A model generated the notes under the pieces. The model was not told the DNA's origin, made no database searches, and saw only the letters and a program-made list of their open reading frames with translations. From CAYVAP01 sp964343195 (GTDB lineage: Bacteria; Bacteroidota; Bacteroidia; J057), in NCBI GenBank assembly GCA_964343195.1, contig CAYFIR010000078.1:1-31423 (forward strand): 31,423 nucleotides of DNA. Reading direction: 5' to 3'. A program made the position numbers and the translations under genes. This document shows positions 1 through 9,483 of this stretch, piece by piece; positions within the stretch are counted from its first letter, which is position 1; each line of letters starts with the position of its first letter.

Positions 1-61
1 ATGCGGAAAAAGATGCAGCGATCACCCATCATTGGGGATTTGACAGAGCACTAGATTCTGA

Positions 62-1618
62 TCACATCCAGTTTTCTCTGGATACCTCTACCTGGTACAG
101 GATAAAGTCCCGCAACTCTTGTGCCTCCACAAGTGGCAGGTAGGGGATGGTTACGCTACCTGCAGCCAAATGGAGGTTTAGGTCGCCATAGCCCAATCGC
201 TGCTGAAAAATCGATTGGGACACATCCACCGTCTGCACTTTGTACAACCACAACTGGGTATCGGAGCGAACAAAAAAGGCGCTTTGAACCCGCACCATCG
301 CATCATCCATCGCAAAGCGAAACTCACGGTAATACCGTTGAGCCAACAGGTAGGAGGGACCAAGCCATATGAGAATTAGCAGCCCCCACCATCCTGCCTG
401 CGGAATCAGAAACCCACCGATCAGGAGTGTAGGTAGAATTCCCATCTGGATAAACATGCGTCGGATCACGCGGGGATGCACTTTATTCCATTTCAGGTTT
501 TCCGTTGCCTCTGCTGGGAAGATATACGCTCTCACGCGCTGACGGGCTGCTTCATCTGCCCCCAATACCCTCATTGACTGTTTGGCGGCGGCAGTACCTC
601 CCACCTGAAACAGGGTGATCGCCCACAACCTGAACCTTGCCTGAAGAGGGTTTTGCGAAAACCGCAGGTATTGCAGCTTTTCGTGGCGCATAAGTTGTTC
701 GCGACGGTTAAATAGCCCCGCACTCAGGTGAAAACCCTGATCATCTGTACTCAGGTTAAGGTCATAGTAGCGCAGCGCAGACTGAATGATGGAGCCGATC
801 ACAGAGGCAATCGCCAGCAAAATCCCTCCGAGCAGCAGAAACTGCCCGACTGTCTGAGGCGCAATCCCGATAAGGCGCTCAATTAATTGTTCCAGTTGGG
901 GTACCAGGTCCAGGTCACCGACAAACTGATAGAAGGTAACCAGACCGCCCAGGATAAAGGCTGCGGTACGAAGGTGATTTCTTGTCAGCCCGACATAGAG
1001 CACTGCCGGAACTGTCAAGCCCAGCAACTGTGTGCGGTTTGATTCTGCTTTTATCTGTTTATGCCAGTCCCCTGCTGCTCCCACTGATTCTTCCCCCTCT
1101 GTCAGTGGCTCTGGTTCAATCTCTTTTTGGAGAACGGCTTTGCGCTTCAGAATAAAGGAACGCAGGGCCTCTGCCCGGGGCCGCTCCAGCGCGTCGAGGC
1201 TCAACTCCACGGTTTTACTTCCTGCGGTTTCTACCTTCACCTTCACCACATTGAACTGCCGATGCAACAGATTTTGTTCAAACTGCAGGCTCTGAATTCT
1301 GGTGAGGGGAATTCCACTCCGTTTTAGGCTGAAAAGGCCCTGGTTCACGACCAGTTCGTCTTCCTGGATGTAAAAGGTAAACCGAAACCAGGCGATGATC
1401 GCGGTCACCAGTTGGATACCTGTTATGATCAGGGCCAGGTAGATCAACCTCGTAACCCCATCAGCAGCCCCTCCACGGATGTACACGATCAGGAATAGCG
1501 GCCACGCCTGGCGTATGGCCCTCCACAAAAACTTCAGGGCAATGAACAGCGTCGCTACCCTTGCCTGCCGAGCGGGACTTTCCCACCGGGCATCAATTCT
1601 GGGGGGACTCTGACTCAT
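62..1618 (-). CDS. PH domain-containing membrane protein, YdbT-like
   Basis: A 518-residue membrane protein. Hydrophobic segments lie near residues 29-47, 55-77, 200-225, 258-282 and 390-430. Three bacterial PH (bPH2, DUF304) modules follow membrane segments, at about 82-165, 288-365 and 435-512. Each has the family pattern of a beta-rich stretch with a 'G-hydrophobic-F-x-R/K' turn and a conserved 'hydrophobic-Q' strand (for example RIQSLQFEQN and KVQTVDVSQS). Architecture and length match Bacillus YdbT. In that family the paired YdbS/YdbT proteins are linked to envelope stress and resistance to peptides; that role is family knowledge and not visible here. The ATG overlaps the end of the upstream YdbS-like gene by 26 bases on the same strand, so the pair is almost certainly translationally coupled. 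The first 61 bases of the window, downstream of its stop, hold nothing I can assign. Confidence 0.85.
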   Translation of the reverse strand: MSQSPPRIDARWESPARQARVATLFIALKFLWRAIRQAWPLFLIVYIRGGAADGVTRLIYLALIITGIQLVTAIIAWFRFTFYIQEDELVVNQGLFSLKRSGIPLTRIQSLQFEQNLLHRQFNVVKVKVETAGSKTVELSLDALERPRAEALRSFILKRKAVLQKEIEPEPLTEGEESVGAAGDWHKQIKAESNRTQLLGLTVPAVLYVGLTRNHLRTAAFILGGLVTFYQFVGDLDLVPQLEQLIERLIGIAPQTVGQFLLLGGILLAIASVIGSIIQSALRYYDLNLSTDDQGFHLSAGLFNRREQLMRHEKLQYLRFSQNPLQARFRLWAITLFQVGGTAAAKQSMRVLGADEAARQRVRAYIFPAEATENLKWNKVHPRVIRRMFIQMGILPTLLIGGFLIPQAGWWGLLILIWLGPSYLLAQRYYREFRFAMDDAMVRVQSAFFVRSDTQLWLYKVQTVDVSQSIFQQRLGYGDLNLHLAAGSVTIPYLPLVEAQELRDFILYQVEVSRENWM

Positions 1619-2126
1619 GTGCCTGGTTTAGAATGTAATCCTTGAGTTCGTAAGCTGTTTCGGGTGGCAGGCCAGGAACGGACAGGTCACTGCTGCTGCC
1701 TCCTGCGGTATATACTTTGAGGCTAGCCACTTCGTAGAGCCGCTCCACAAACCCCTGACTTACCTCACAGTGCTGTACGCGGTTATAGGGGATTGAAGTC
1801 ACGACAAAATTCAGCACGCCTCGCTCATAGGTAAGGTCCTGAGAACGAAGGGCATACCGTTTTCTCCGAAAGCCCACGGTGATAAAGTAGAAGCGAATCC
1901 CAATGAATGTTGTCCACCCGATTATCCCCCATACGATCCAGGAGGTTTCGTCCCAGACCTGAAATGCGAACATGGCGCCGATTCCTACAAATAGCAAAAC
2001 GCTTCCCCACAAAATCAGGTTCACGTATTTGCTGTGTTTGTGCCCGGGGGACAGGGAATGGAACTCCTGATCCACGACTTTTGGTAGAGTTAAAGGATCT
2101 ACCGGTATGTTTTCAAAGCCTTCCAT
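1593..2126 (-). CDS. PH domain-containing membrane protein, YdbS-like
   Basis: A 177-residue protein starting at the ATG that gives MEGFENIPVDPLTLP. An in-frame ATG 48 bases upstream (2174) would add a hydrophobic, poorly conserved-looking stretch and is less likely. Two membrane segments (about residues 36-75) are followed by one bPH2 module (about 80-165) containing the strands 'RSQDLTYERGVLNFV' and 'IPYNRVQHCEVSQGF' typical of YdbS. It is the upstream partner of the YdbT-like gene, which begins inside its last codons, and the two very probably form a complex or functional pair in the cytoplasmic membrane. Function beyond family membership is not evident. Confidence 0.82.
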   Translation of the reverse strand: MEGFENIPVDPLTLPKVVDQEFHSLSPGHKHSKYVNLILWGSVLLFVGIGAMFAFQVWDETSWIVWGIIGWTTFIGIRFYFITVGFRRKRYALRSQDLTYERGVLNFVVTSIPYNRVQHCEVSQGFVERLYEVASLKVYTAGGSSSDLSVPGLPPETAYELKDYILNQAHESESPQN

Positions 2127-2219
2127 AGACTCAAAGATAAGAAGGCTTATCGAGCTTATGGAAAATTGGAGCAATTGTAGTTATATTCATCATCCCTATC
2201 CACCATTTTATCCAACCAC

Positions 2220-2846
2220 ATGAGAGTAAGTGAGATTTTTGCTAACAATAAGGAATGGGTTGAGGAAAAACTGAGCCTCGACAAAGACTACTTTACCAAT
2301 CTGGCCAAGGGCCAGAGTCCTGAGATGCTATACATCGGCTGCTCTGATAGCCGCGTTACCGCCGAAGGTCTGATGGGACTGGAACCTGGAGAGGTATTCG
2401 TCCACAGAAACATTGCCAACCTGATCCCCAATAACGATTCTAATATTGGAGGTGTAATCAACTATGCTGTAGTCCATCTTAAGGTCAAGCACCTGGTCGT
2501 GTGTGGACACTATGGATGCGGTGGAGTAAAGGCTGCCATGACACCAGCCGACTTTGGCCCCATCAATCCCTGGCTTCGTAACATCCGGGACGTATATCGC
2601 TTCCACCGAACTGAGTTGGACAGTATCGTAGACGAGAACGCTCGATATAGCCGCCTGATCGAACTAAATGTACACGAACAGTGTGTTAATGCCCTCAAGA
2701 ACCTGGATGTTCAAAACGCTTATAATGCCGGGAATCTTCAGGTTCACGGATGGGTCTTTGACCTCGCCTCCGGAGAATTGAAAGACCTCGGGATTGATGC
2801 GGATGCCATCCTGAACGATATCGGGGATATCCTAAGATTGAGCTAG
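2220..2846 (+). CDS. Beta-class carbonic anhydrase
   Basis: A 208-residue enzyme that interconverts CO2 and bicarbonate in the cytoplasm. The zinc and catalytic signature is complete: C41-S-D43-S-R45 (zinc Cys and the Asp/Arg dyad), then H97 and C100 in HYGCGG, the other two zinc ligands. Length fits the Can/CynT group. The start follows CCACAT with no Shine-Dalgarno, as usual in Bacteroidota. It is transcribed alone, divergent from the PH-domain pair (about 93 bases between the starts), and is followed by a convincing hairpin terminator. No SulP or bicarbonate transporter is adjacent, so a housekeeping CO2/HCO3 supply role is the simplest reading. Confidence 0.95.
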   Translation: MRVSEIFANNKEWVEEKLSLDKDYFTNLAKGQSPEMLYIGCSDSRVTAEGLMGLEPGEVFVHRNIANLIPNNDSNIGGVINYAVVHLKVKHLVVCGHYGCGGVKAAMTPADFGPINPWLRNIRDVYRFHRTELDSIVDENARYSRLIELNVHEQCVNALKNLDVQNAYNAGNLQVHGWVFDLASGELKDLGIDADAILNDIGDILRLS

Positions 2847-2870
2847 CCAATCCACTACTGCAACTTTATA

Positions 2871-2914
2871 ATAAGCCAGGATCTGATGCAGTCAGATTCT
2901 GGCTCATTATTTTG
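2871..2914 (+). terminator. Hairpin terminator after carbonic anhydrase
   Basis: The arm AGCCAGGATCTGA (2874-2886) pairs with TCAGATTCTGGCT (2892-2904) across a short TGCAG loop, with one G-U type mismatch. CATTATTTT follows. It sits 25 bases after the stop and before the permease gene. Confidence 0.75.
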
Positions 2915-3080
2915 GAGTGTGTGCGATTGTGTTCGCAAATGAACACTTTACTGTTTGGTAACGCACATTTCTCTGACTTGCATTACTTCCACATTCCACA
3001 AACAACTCATTACCAGACACTTACCCCTATTGGCATGGCCTTGGCCTATCATGAATCCACTCACTAACCAACAAGTGCCT

Positions 3081-5501
3081 ATGCTCCGCAATTATTTCCT
3101 GATCGCCATTCGCCACCTCCGCCGTGAACGCCTCTACGCAAGCATCAACGTCCTGGGGCTATCGATTGGAATAGGCTCGTGTCTCCTGATTTTTTTGCTG
3201 CTGCAGCACGAAAACAGTTATGACGATTTTCATGAGAGGGCAGATCAGCTCTTCCAGGTAAGCATGATCAACTACGTCCCCACCCTGGATGGAAGAAATG
3301 ACGAACCCGAAATTGGCCCCCTGGTCCCCATGGGTACTCCTGAAGCCATGGCCGATGAAATGCCAGCCATTAGCCGGGCTACCTCAATGAACAGCCGCAG
3401 GGCGACCGTTCTCAAAGGAAATGAACCCATCCGGGAGTTGGTGAATTACGTTACCCCAGACTTCCTGGAGATGTTTTCCTTCCCCATCAAAGATGGCCAT
3501 CGGGATGCGCTGACCCAAAAAACCGACGTGGTAATCTCCGAAACCATTGCCGAGAAATATTTCGAAGGCCGGGATCCCCTCGACCAAACCATGGAATTTA
3601 TCATTGGAGGTCGGAGCAGCCTCTTCACAGTGAAGGCTGTCATGGCCGATCCCCCTACCAATACGAACCTGGATTTCGGGATTCTGCTACCCTTACAGGC
3701 CACGCCTTATTACGAGGAAGAAATAACCAACTGGAACAACAGCAATACCTTCGTTCTGGTAGAGACGGAAGAGCCAATGTCTGCGGAAGCTCTGAACCAG
3801 CAGATGCAGTCCTTTTATGATCAACACTGGCAAAGCCGAAACGATGTAACCCGGGAAAACCTGGGCATGTCCGATACCTCTGCCCTGGGAGCCTTAATGG
3901 CCACTCCACTCACCCAGCTACACCTCAGCCCGGAGACCGGGTGGTGGGGAACGATGAACCCACAGTATGGGAAGATCCTGGCTGCCATTGCCATGCTCAT
4001 TCTCTTCATAGCCATCATCAACTACATCACCCTGGCCATGGCCCGCGCCAATAAGCGCATGAGAGAGGTGGGGGTTCGCAAGGTACTCGGGGCACATAGC
4101 CAGCAGGTTGTCGGGCAATTACTGGGAGAAGCCATTCTCATGACCTTCCTGGCGCTGATACTGGCTACGGCCTGGGTAGAGCTATCCCTACCCTATTTCT
4201 CTGAAGTTCTTGGAAGTGGAGTCAGTCTCTCGCTGTTTGACCAGCCCGTCCTACTGCTATGGATGACTGCCGGAGGGTTGGCTATTGGCCTGCTATCGGG
4301 CGTATATCCGGCCTTGTTCATGGCTCGGTTTAATCCGGCGGGAATCCTAAAAGGACAACAGCAACTCAAGGTCCGCACAGGACTCACCCGGGTTCTTGTA
4401 GTGCTCCAGTATAGCCTGACGTTGTTTCTGATTGTGAGCTCCCTGCTCATGAACCGACAGATGCGTTATATCAGCGAAAAGGACCTTGGGTATAACCAGG
4501 ACCAGGTAGTCGTCATCTCTACCCATGTCGGTTGGGACGATGAAGGAGAGCGGCTCTATCAACATCTCAAGGGCCAATTGGCGGACAACCCGGATATTCA
4601 CGCCATTAGTGCTACCAGCCTGAGTTTCGGCCATGGATGGTCCCGGTTCGCTTCGAATTTTGAAGGAAAGAGCTTTTATGCCTATGCCTTCCGGGTAGAC
4701 CCCAACTACATCCCTTCCCTCGAAATAAACCTGAAAGCCGGAGAGAACTTTCTGCCAGATCGCATGGTAAAGACTGGGGAAGTGATCATAAATGAATCGC
4801 TGGCCAAACAACTCGGAGAGGACGACCCCGTTGGAAAAAACCTCCCCATCTTTGGAGAAGAACCGGGGCCAGTGGTGCGTGGAGTGGTCGAAGACTACCA
4901 CATTTTTTCATTAGACCAGAAAATCGAACCCGTGGTGCTACACATGGACTCCAGCCTGGAAAAACTGAATTTTGTATACTTCAAAGTCGCAGCAGATCAG
5001 CAGGCTGAAACTGTAGCCGCCATCAAGTCGGTGTACCTCGACTTCAAGCACGATGCCCCATTCGAGCATTTTTACCTGGATGAGGATCTGGCAAGACAGT
5101 ATGAATCCCACCAAAAGCGAAGCCAGCTGATGCAAATCGCGACGAGTTTGGCTATCCTCATCGCCTGCATGGGCCTGTTTGCCCTTGCGAGTCTGAGCGC
5201 CGTAAATCGCACCCGTGAAATAGGCATTCGAAAGGTTTTCGGAGCAGACCTGACCCGACTTCTGCTGATGCTGAACCGCGAAATCGTCCTGCTTGCGCTG
5301 GTAGCATTTGCCATAGGGGCACCTGCTGCTGCATATTTTATGCAGGATTGGCTGGAACAATTTGTTTATCACGTTGATCTCGAATCAGGACTATTCGTCA
5401 CAGCATTCATGATCGGAGTTGGGTTAGCACTGGCGACTGTAAGCTACCAGGTAATCAGGGTAGCCCTTACCCGACCGTCTGAAGCACTGAGACACGAATA
5501 G
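3081..5501 (+). CDS. MacB/FtsX-type ABC transporter permease
   Basis: An approximately 806-residue permease of the duplicated FtsX/MacB-PCD kind common in Bacteroidota. Order: N-terminal helix (GLSIGIGSCLLIFLLL, about residues 27-42), a large extracytoplasmic MacB_PCD domain, three helices around 290-420 including the coupling segment 'MREVGVRKVLGAHSQQV', a second helix and PCD (about 430-680), and a final three-helix FtsX domain with a second coupling segment 'TREIGIRKVFGADLTRL'. The start is set at the ATG giving MLRNYFLIAIRHLRRER, the typical beginning of these proteins; an ATG at 3051 is possible, and the open frame back to a TTG at 2955 is not convincing. No ATPase gene is adjacent, so its partner must be encoded elsewhere. 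The exported substrate is unknown. Confidence 0.88.
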   Translation: MLRNYFLIAIRHLRRERLYASINVLGLSIGIGSCLLIFLLLQHENSYDDFHERADQLFQVSMINYVPTLDGRNDEPEIGPLVPMGTPEAMADEMPAISRATSMNSRRATVLKGNEPIRELVNYVTPDFLEMFSFPIKDGHRDALTQKTDVVISETIAEKYFEGRDPLDQTMEFIIGGRSSLFTVKAVMADPPTNTNLDFGILLPLQATPYYEEEITNWNNSNTFVLVETEEPMSAEALNQQMQSFYDQHWQSRNDVTRENLGMSDTSALGALMATPLTQLHLSPETGWWGTMNPQYGKILAAIAMLILFIAIINYITLAMARANKRMREVGVRKVLGAHSQQVVGQLLGEAILMTFLALILATAWVELSLPYFSEVLGSGVSLSLFDQPVLLLWMTAGGLAIGLLSGVYPALFMARFNPAGILKGQQQLKVRTGLTRVLVVLQYSLTLFLIVSSLLMNRQMRYISEKDLGYNQDQVVVISTHVGWDDEGERLYQHLKGQLADNPDIHAISATSLSFGHGWSRFASNFEGKSFYAYAFRVDPNYIPSLEINLKAGENFLPDRMVKTGEVIINESLAKQLGEDDPVGKNLPIFGEEPGPVVRGVVEDYHIFSLDQKIEPVVLHMDSSLEKLNFVYFKVAADQQAETVAAIKSVYLDFKHDAPFEHFYLDEDLARQYESHQKRSQLMQIATSLAILIACMGLFALASLSAVNRTREIGIRKVFGADLTRLLLMLNREIVLLALVAFAIGAPAAAYFMQDWLEQFVYHVDLESGLFVTAFMIGVGLALATVSYQVIRVALTRPSEALRHE

Positions 5502-5512
5502 CCACCAAAAAA

Positions 5513-5570
5513 GTGCAAACGCGAAAGTGCTGTCTGGGGAAACCTGGACAGCACTTTCGCATTTGGCACC
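5513..5570 (+). terminator. Long perfect hairpin with GAAA loop after the permease
   Basis: The arms GCGAAAGTGCTGTC (5521-5534) and GACAGCACTTTCGC (5547-5560) are perfectly complementary. The stem continues inward through G-U and G-C pairs to a GAAA tetraloop (5539-5542) and outward through GTGCAAA/TTTGGCAC. It starts 19 bases after the permease stop. The A-run before it and the T-rich stretch after it would let it end transcription. The rest of 5571-5904 is AT-rich with no gene that I can support. Confidence 0.75.
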
Positions 5571-5904
5571 TTAAATCCCAAACGTGTTCGAACAAAAATT
5601 CAGATCCTTCCAAAAGGAAAGCAAAATGCACAAATGGCAAAACCAGTCTGCCAGCATATGGTATAGAAGTTGAACTCGAAACATTCCAATTTCATGCTAT
5701 TTGTATACTGGTACTAACTTCAAGACTAGCTATTTAACCATTTATGCAGCCTATTACCTAATTTCTACATCGCGATTTCAAAAATCAAACAACCAAAACC
5801 GGAATAATAAAGCCACCGATCTGGTTTTCTTCAGTACATTTTCCATAACCCCTAAAACCCCATTTTTCAAAATCGATTAAAAACATTTACTACTCCTAAC
5901 CACG

Positions 5905-7545
5905 ATGAACCTAAAAAGAATAGTTCTCACAACCATTTCCCTTCTTTTTCTCGGGTTTGCTGCTCATTCACAAGACTCTACTGTTTACAAAATAATTCCC
6001 CCCCAACGGACCGGCGGAGATGAATTCGGGACCTCTCTGGTCCTGCAGAATGACATCCTTGCCGTAGGGGCCAGCAATTATGATGGCGGCATCAACAATG
6101 CCGGCGGGGTTTTTATTTTCTCCCGAAAAGCCCCGGGGCAGTGGGCCTTTCAGCAAAATTTACAACCGAGTGGATCATCAGTCGGTGATGGCTTTGGTAT
6201 ATCGATGGATATGGATAATGGTCAAATGATCATTGGTACCCTCGGAGACAACCTGGATGCAGATGGAAACTTCCCTATGGAAGACGCAGGCTCAGCCTAT
6301 ATCTATGAACTAGGTGCTTCAGAATGGACGGAGACAGCCAAATTAACCCCATCAGACCGCATGGAAGATGATCGGTTTGGTCTTGAAGTTGCCATGCAGG
6401 AAGACAGGGTCCTTATAGGGGCAAGACGGCAGGATCTTGATCCTAATGGAAGTAGTCCGATTCCAAATGCGGGGGCCGTCTATTCTTTTGAAAAAACCAG
6501 TGATGGGGGCTGGCTCCAGCTCCAAAAACTCGTCTCTCCTAACCGACAGGATAGTTCGTTTTTTGGGTGGTCAATTGACATAAAAGGAGACCTGGCCATC
6601 GTAGGAGCCCCCGGTGAATCCGTTAGTTATAACAATCAGGAGGTGACACAGGCTGGGAAGGCATATATTTTCCGTCAGGACCTGGCCCAGAACTGGGTAC
6701 TGGAGTCCGAAATCAAGGCCGGCGACCCTGAAACTCTGGACTACTTTGGACGTGAGGTACTCATTACCTCCACCCATGCCTTTGTAGCGGCACCATTTAA
6801 GGACGTGCAGGATTCACTGGGAAATACCCTCGCTGACGCCGGAGCCGTTTATGTCTATGAATATCAGGGAAATGGATTCTGGCAGCAAACCCAAAAACTG
6901 ATCGGCTATGCCTCCAGCTACCAGGAATCTTTTGGCGAGAATATGTCCCTTCATCAGGAGTATCTGCTTGTCAGTGGCCACCGTAAGCGAAAAGTCAACC
7001 CGGTAGGCGACACCCTTTACCGCATGGGAACTGCCTATGTTTTTGAGAAAAACGCCTCCAACGGATTTGATATTCTGGCCGAACTAAGAACTCCCGATCA
7101 CAGAGAGTTTGACCAGTTTGGTTACGACGTCACCATTGACCGGGGAACCGCGATCATTAGCGCCATCAACCAGGACTTCGGACTGGGAGCCAACAGCGAC
7201 AGCATCGAAAGTGCAGGGGCGGTTTATGTCTTCAATGAATCGACCTTCGATTACTTCAGAGTAGATGGGGCTGGCGGGAATCAGGGGGGAGAAACTGGTA
7301 TCAGAAACCAGACTTCTGCGCTGACAATCAGCGTTTTTCCCAATCCGGCAAATGGGCAGGTTACGATCAAAAGCCCTGATGCTCTCCTAGAAGAAATTCG
7401 GGTATTTGACCTGACTGGCAGACTGATCTATGAGGACAAACTGCGGAGCTATGAAGCCTTCATCAACCTGGAACAAAAAGGCGTCCTGCTACTGGAAGCA
7501 AAAACCGAAAACGGGATGGGTCGTTACCGGATTCTGTCGCAATAG
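5905..7545 (+). CDS. Secreted FG-GAP seven-repeat propeller protein with type IX sorting domain
   Basis: A 546-residue exported protein. Residues 1-22 form a signal peptide (KRIVLTTISLLFLGFAAHSQ, cleavage after SQ). Seven FG-GAP units follow, each beginning D/S-x-F-G and ending in an A-G-x-[AV]-Y-[VI]-[FY] strand (starts near residues 39, 94, 152, 216, 277, 337 and 404). That is the number needed for one closed integrin-alpha-like seven-bladed propeller. The last ~75 residues (ISVFPNPANGQVTI... FDLTGRLIYE) are a Por secretion tail (T9SS type A) that directs outer-membrane translocation and surface attachment. It has its own ~400-base upstream region and no operon partner. The likely role is adhesion or ligand binding at the surface; the ligand is unknown. 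Confidence 0.88.
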   Translation: MNLKRIVLTTISLLFLGFAAHSQDSTVYKIIPPQRTGGDEFGTSLVLQNDILAVGASNYDGGINNAGGVFIFSRKAPGQWAFQQNLQPSGSSVGDGFGISMDMDNGQMIIGTLGDNLDADGNFPMEDAGSAYIYELGASEWTETAKLTPSDRMEDDRFGLEVAMQEDRVLIGARRQDLDPNGSSPIPNAGAVYSFEKTSDGGWLQLQKLVSPNRQDSSFFGWSIDIKGDLAIVGAPGESVSYNNQEVTQAGKAYIFRQDLAQNWVLESEIKAGDPETLDYFGREVLITSTHAFVAAPFKDVQDSLGNTLADAGAVYVYEYQGNGFWQQTQKLIGYASSYQESFGENMSLHQEYLLVSGHRKRKVNPVGDTLYRMGTAYVFEKNASNGFDILAELRTPDHREFDQFGYDVTIDRGTAIISAINQDFGLGANSDSIESAGAVYVFNESTFDYFRVDGAGGNQGGETGIRNQTSALTISVFPNPANGQVTIKSPDALLEEIRVFDLTGRLIYEDKLRSYEAFINLEQKGVLLLEAKTENGMGRYRILSQ

Positions 7546-7598
7546 TCCCTCCCTTACCTACTAAAAACCCGCTACTTCCAATCCTAGGTCCGCAATCA

Positions 7599-7757
7599 GA
7601 TTCTTAATATTCTGCGTATTTTTCAAGTGCTATTTCGCTTTCAGCGGGACTTACTTCTTTTTCAAAAGAAGTAAGCAAGAAAAGCCCGGCATTTCAGGCA
7701 GCCCACAAGCCGCCCCGAGCGCCAAATGCCGGGCCAACGCCGCCCCAAGCCTGCTTG
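7599..7757 (+). repeat. Dispersed double-hairpin intergenic repeat, family A copy 1
   Basis: About 159 bases that recur, inverted and by eye roughly 90% alike, at 17552-17716. The unit has two inverted repeats: CTTACTTCTTTT/AAAAGAAGTAAG (7650-7675, perfect, two-base loop) and CCCGGCATTT/AAATGCCGGG (7685-7694 with 7724-7733). It lies between the FG-GAP gene and the convergent outer-membrane protein gene, in a 498-base stretch without a gene. The same stretch holds a small ATCTCCC/GGGAGAT hairpin (7789-7808) and a degenerate family B copy. Confidence 0.8.
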
Positions 7758-7905
7758 AGACCTTTACCCAACAAGTGCCACTGCGAGTATCTCCCTTTGG
7801 AGGGAGATGGCCTGTGCGACAGAGGGAAGACTCAGAAAGTTTAAAGTGCTACTTCCTCCCCTACATTTGGAAGGAGCGGGTTTGGTTGTTTATCAGTTGT
7901 TAGTG

Positions 7906-7990
7906 CTTGCGGAATGAAGTAATGAGTTAATTCGAGTTGAGATAACAGTCTAATTGTCAGCACATTCAACTACGAACTTTGAACCAGCAA
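7906..7990 (+). repeat. Degenerate family B repeat
   Basis: Contains AGTGCTTGCGGAATGAAGTA and later ACTACGAACTTTGAAC, matching in the same order the left end and the GAACTTCGAAC part of the family B copy at 24148-24289. It is clearly diverged. No gene is visible here. Confidence 0.5.
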
Positions 7991-8043
7991 CTTCGAACTC
8001 CTTCCACCAGCGCTTTGTCAACTCTCCAGTATTCATCAAGGCA

Positions 8044-9483
8044 TCACAATCCGGATATCGACACGCTCAAGGATGCCAGGGGTCGCCTGCGCTGGGCGAG
8101 GGTCAGCAAATCGGCGGTCGAGATATTAAAGGTCGCTCCCCCAAAGTTCGCAGAAATTCCCAGAGGTAAGCGCGCCCCAAAACTGCCGTTGTAGATGAAG
8201 CCACTACTTAGGTAGATGTATTGAGGAACGATGGCCCAGCTAAAACTACCGGTAAGAGTCGCGGCTTCGATATCTATCGCCTCCGGATTAGCTGATCGCA
8301 GGGGAATCACCATGTCTCCTCCCAGCCGCATTCGATCATTCAGGCGATACGCAAAGTTGAGTCGTGTTTGTGCATTTAGCAGCGTTTCAAATGAGGGGGC
8401 AGTCCCCTGGGTCCCCAGGTCCAGGAAATTGCCAGCCTCCTGGCTGATCTGATAAGAGTTGATCAGTCCCTGCTGGGACGAATCTACCAGAGTTACAAAG
8501 TCCGTACTGGTGGTGACAATTCCCTCGTCCCAGGTCAGCCCACCCACATCGACTATCGATGCCCCAAAGCTTATCTTTTCTCCAATGTCAACGCCCAGAC
8601 CCAAATCAAAGGCTACGCCCTGACCTACGGTATTTAGCAACTGCCGCTGCAATAGAGGGTCGCCAATCGTCAGTTGTCCATAGTTGACCCGATACAAGTC
8701 TGCGAAAGTAGATTTGGAAGAGAAATTTCCGTTCTGGATTTCACCATTGAAATACCCTACTCCCCACAGCAACTGCAACGTCCCTCCGGCATAAATGCGG
8801 AAGAGTTCATTTCGGAAGTCTCCTCCTCCATTCCCACCCCTGACCCTGGCGATCATCCGGCCATAGCCTATGCGTACCGCTCGAATGTGGCTATACGAAA
8901 CATCGGCTCCGTCCCCCAATCCGCTCAGATCCGAGATATTTGCAGCGTTTTGTACGGCTGCGGAGTTTTCGCCGAGAAGCATGATTCCCAAAGCCTCATT
9001 TGGGATGGTGGCTGTACTGGCCAGCCTATCCTGTACATTGACGGCAATCCCTCCGAGAGTAGGGCTGGCATAGGAATAGGAAAACCAGTTGACATCGAGG
9101 TTTCCTTCGTAGGCAAATTCACCTGAGGCGGTCTGGCTGACGATTTCATTCTTCAATGCTTCTCCCAGAGAATCTTCCCGGAAGGTCAGTCCTATCACCT
9201 GCTGAAAGTCCAGGCCGTCAGAGTAGAAATTCCCTCCTACCTGCAGGATCGCCCCGCCTTTGCGGCGTTGGGAAACCCTGCCGAGGTTGGCCGGATTGAT
9301 ACCGAGTGACTGGTAACTCCCCTCTACGGTGCTATCTCCCGCATATACCATTCGACCATCGTCAAAATACATTTGGGAATAACCGTAGAAAGCATTGAAC
9401 ACCAGCAATAGAAGGGGGATTGCTTTTTTTATTCCGATAAAATCCAGCGGGAGGGTGGTGGGTTGATTGGTGGTTTCTGTCAT
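8044..9483 (-). CDS. DUF5723-type outer-membrane beta-barrel protein
   Basis: A 479-residue exported protein. The start chosen is the ATG at 9483 (MTETTNQPTTLPLDF), because a signal peptide follows directly (IKKAIPLLLLVFNAFYGYSQ). Longer in-frame starts run over the divergent gene's promoter region and would bury that signal. After cleavage the protein has glycine- and aromatic-rich alternating strands ('SLGINPANLGR', 'GGIAVNVQDRLAS', 'ISFGASIVDVGGLTWDEG'), like the family of Bacteroidota outer-membrane proteins around DUF5723 and T9SS-associated PorV-like barrels. The C-terminus ends in a beta-strand (LASLSVSISGL). Family placement is from remembered resemblance; barrel topology is inference. 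It is divergent from the serine hydrolase with 85 bases between starts. Confidence 0.7.
   Translation of the reverse strand: MTETTNQPTTLPLDFIGIKKAIPLLLLVFNAFYGYSQMYFDDGRMVYAGDSTVEGSYQSLGINPANLGRVSQRRKGGAILQVGGNFYSDGLDFQQVIGLTFREDSLGEALKNEIVSQTASGEFAYEGNLDVNWFSYSYASPTLGGIAVNVQDRLASTATIPNEALGIMLLGENSAAVQNAANISDLSGLGDGADVSYSHIRAVRIGYGRMIARVRGGNGGGDFRNELFRIYAGGTLQLLWGVGYFNGEIQNGNFSSKSTFADLYRVNYGQLTIGDPLLQRQLLNTVGQGVAFDLGLGVDIGEKISFGASIVDVGGLTWDEGIVTTSTDFVTLVDSSQQGLINSYQISQEAGNFLDLGTQGTAPSFETLLNAQTRLNFAYRLNDRMRLGGDMVIPLRSANPEAIDIEAATLTGSFSWAIVPQYIYLSSGFIYNGSFGARLPLGISANFGGATFNISTADLLTLAQRRRPLASLSVSISGL

Noticed and set aside
1..61. A short plus-strand frame ending at 54 as the tail of a gene from the left
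   Set aside because: Seventeen codons with no recognisable motif; not enough to support a gene.
2955..3080. TTG start extending the permease by 42 residues
   Set aside because: The added residues do not resemble an FtsX-type N-terminus; MLRNYFLIAIRHLRRER at 3081 does.
5513..5737. A 74-codon plus-strand frame after the permease
   Set aside because: It begins in the terminator hairpin and runs through AT-rich non-coding sequence.
5905..7545. FG-GAP units as a DNA-level tandem repeat
   Set aside because: The similarity is clear only in protein; codons differ among units.
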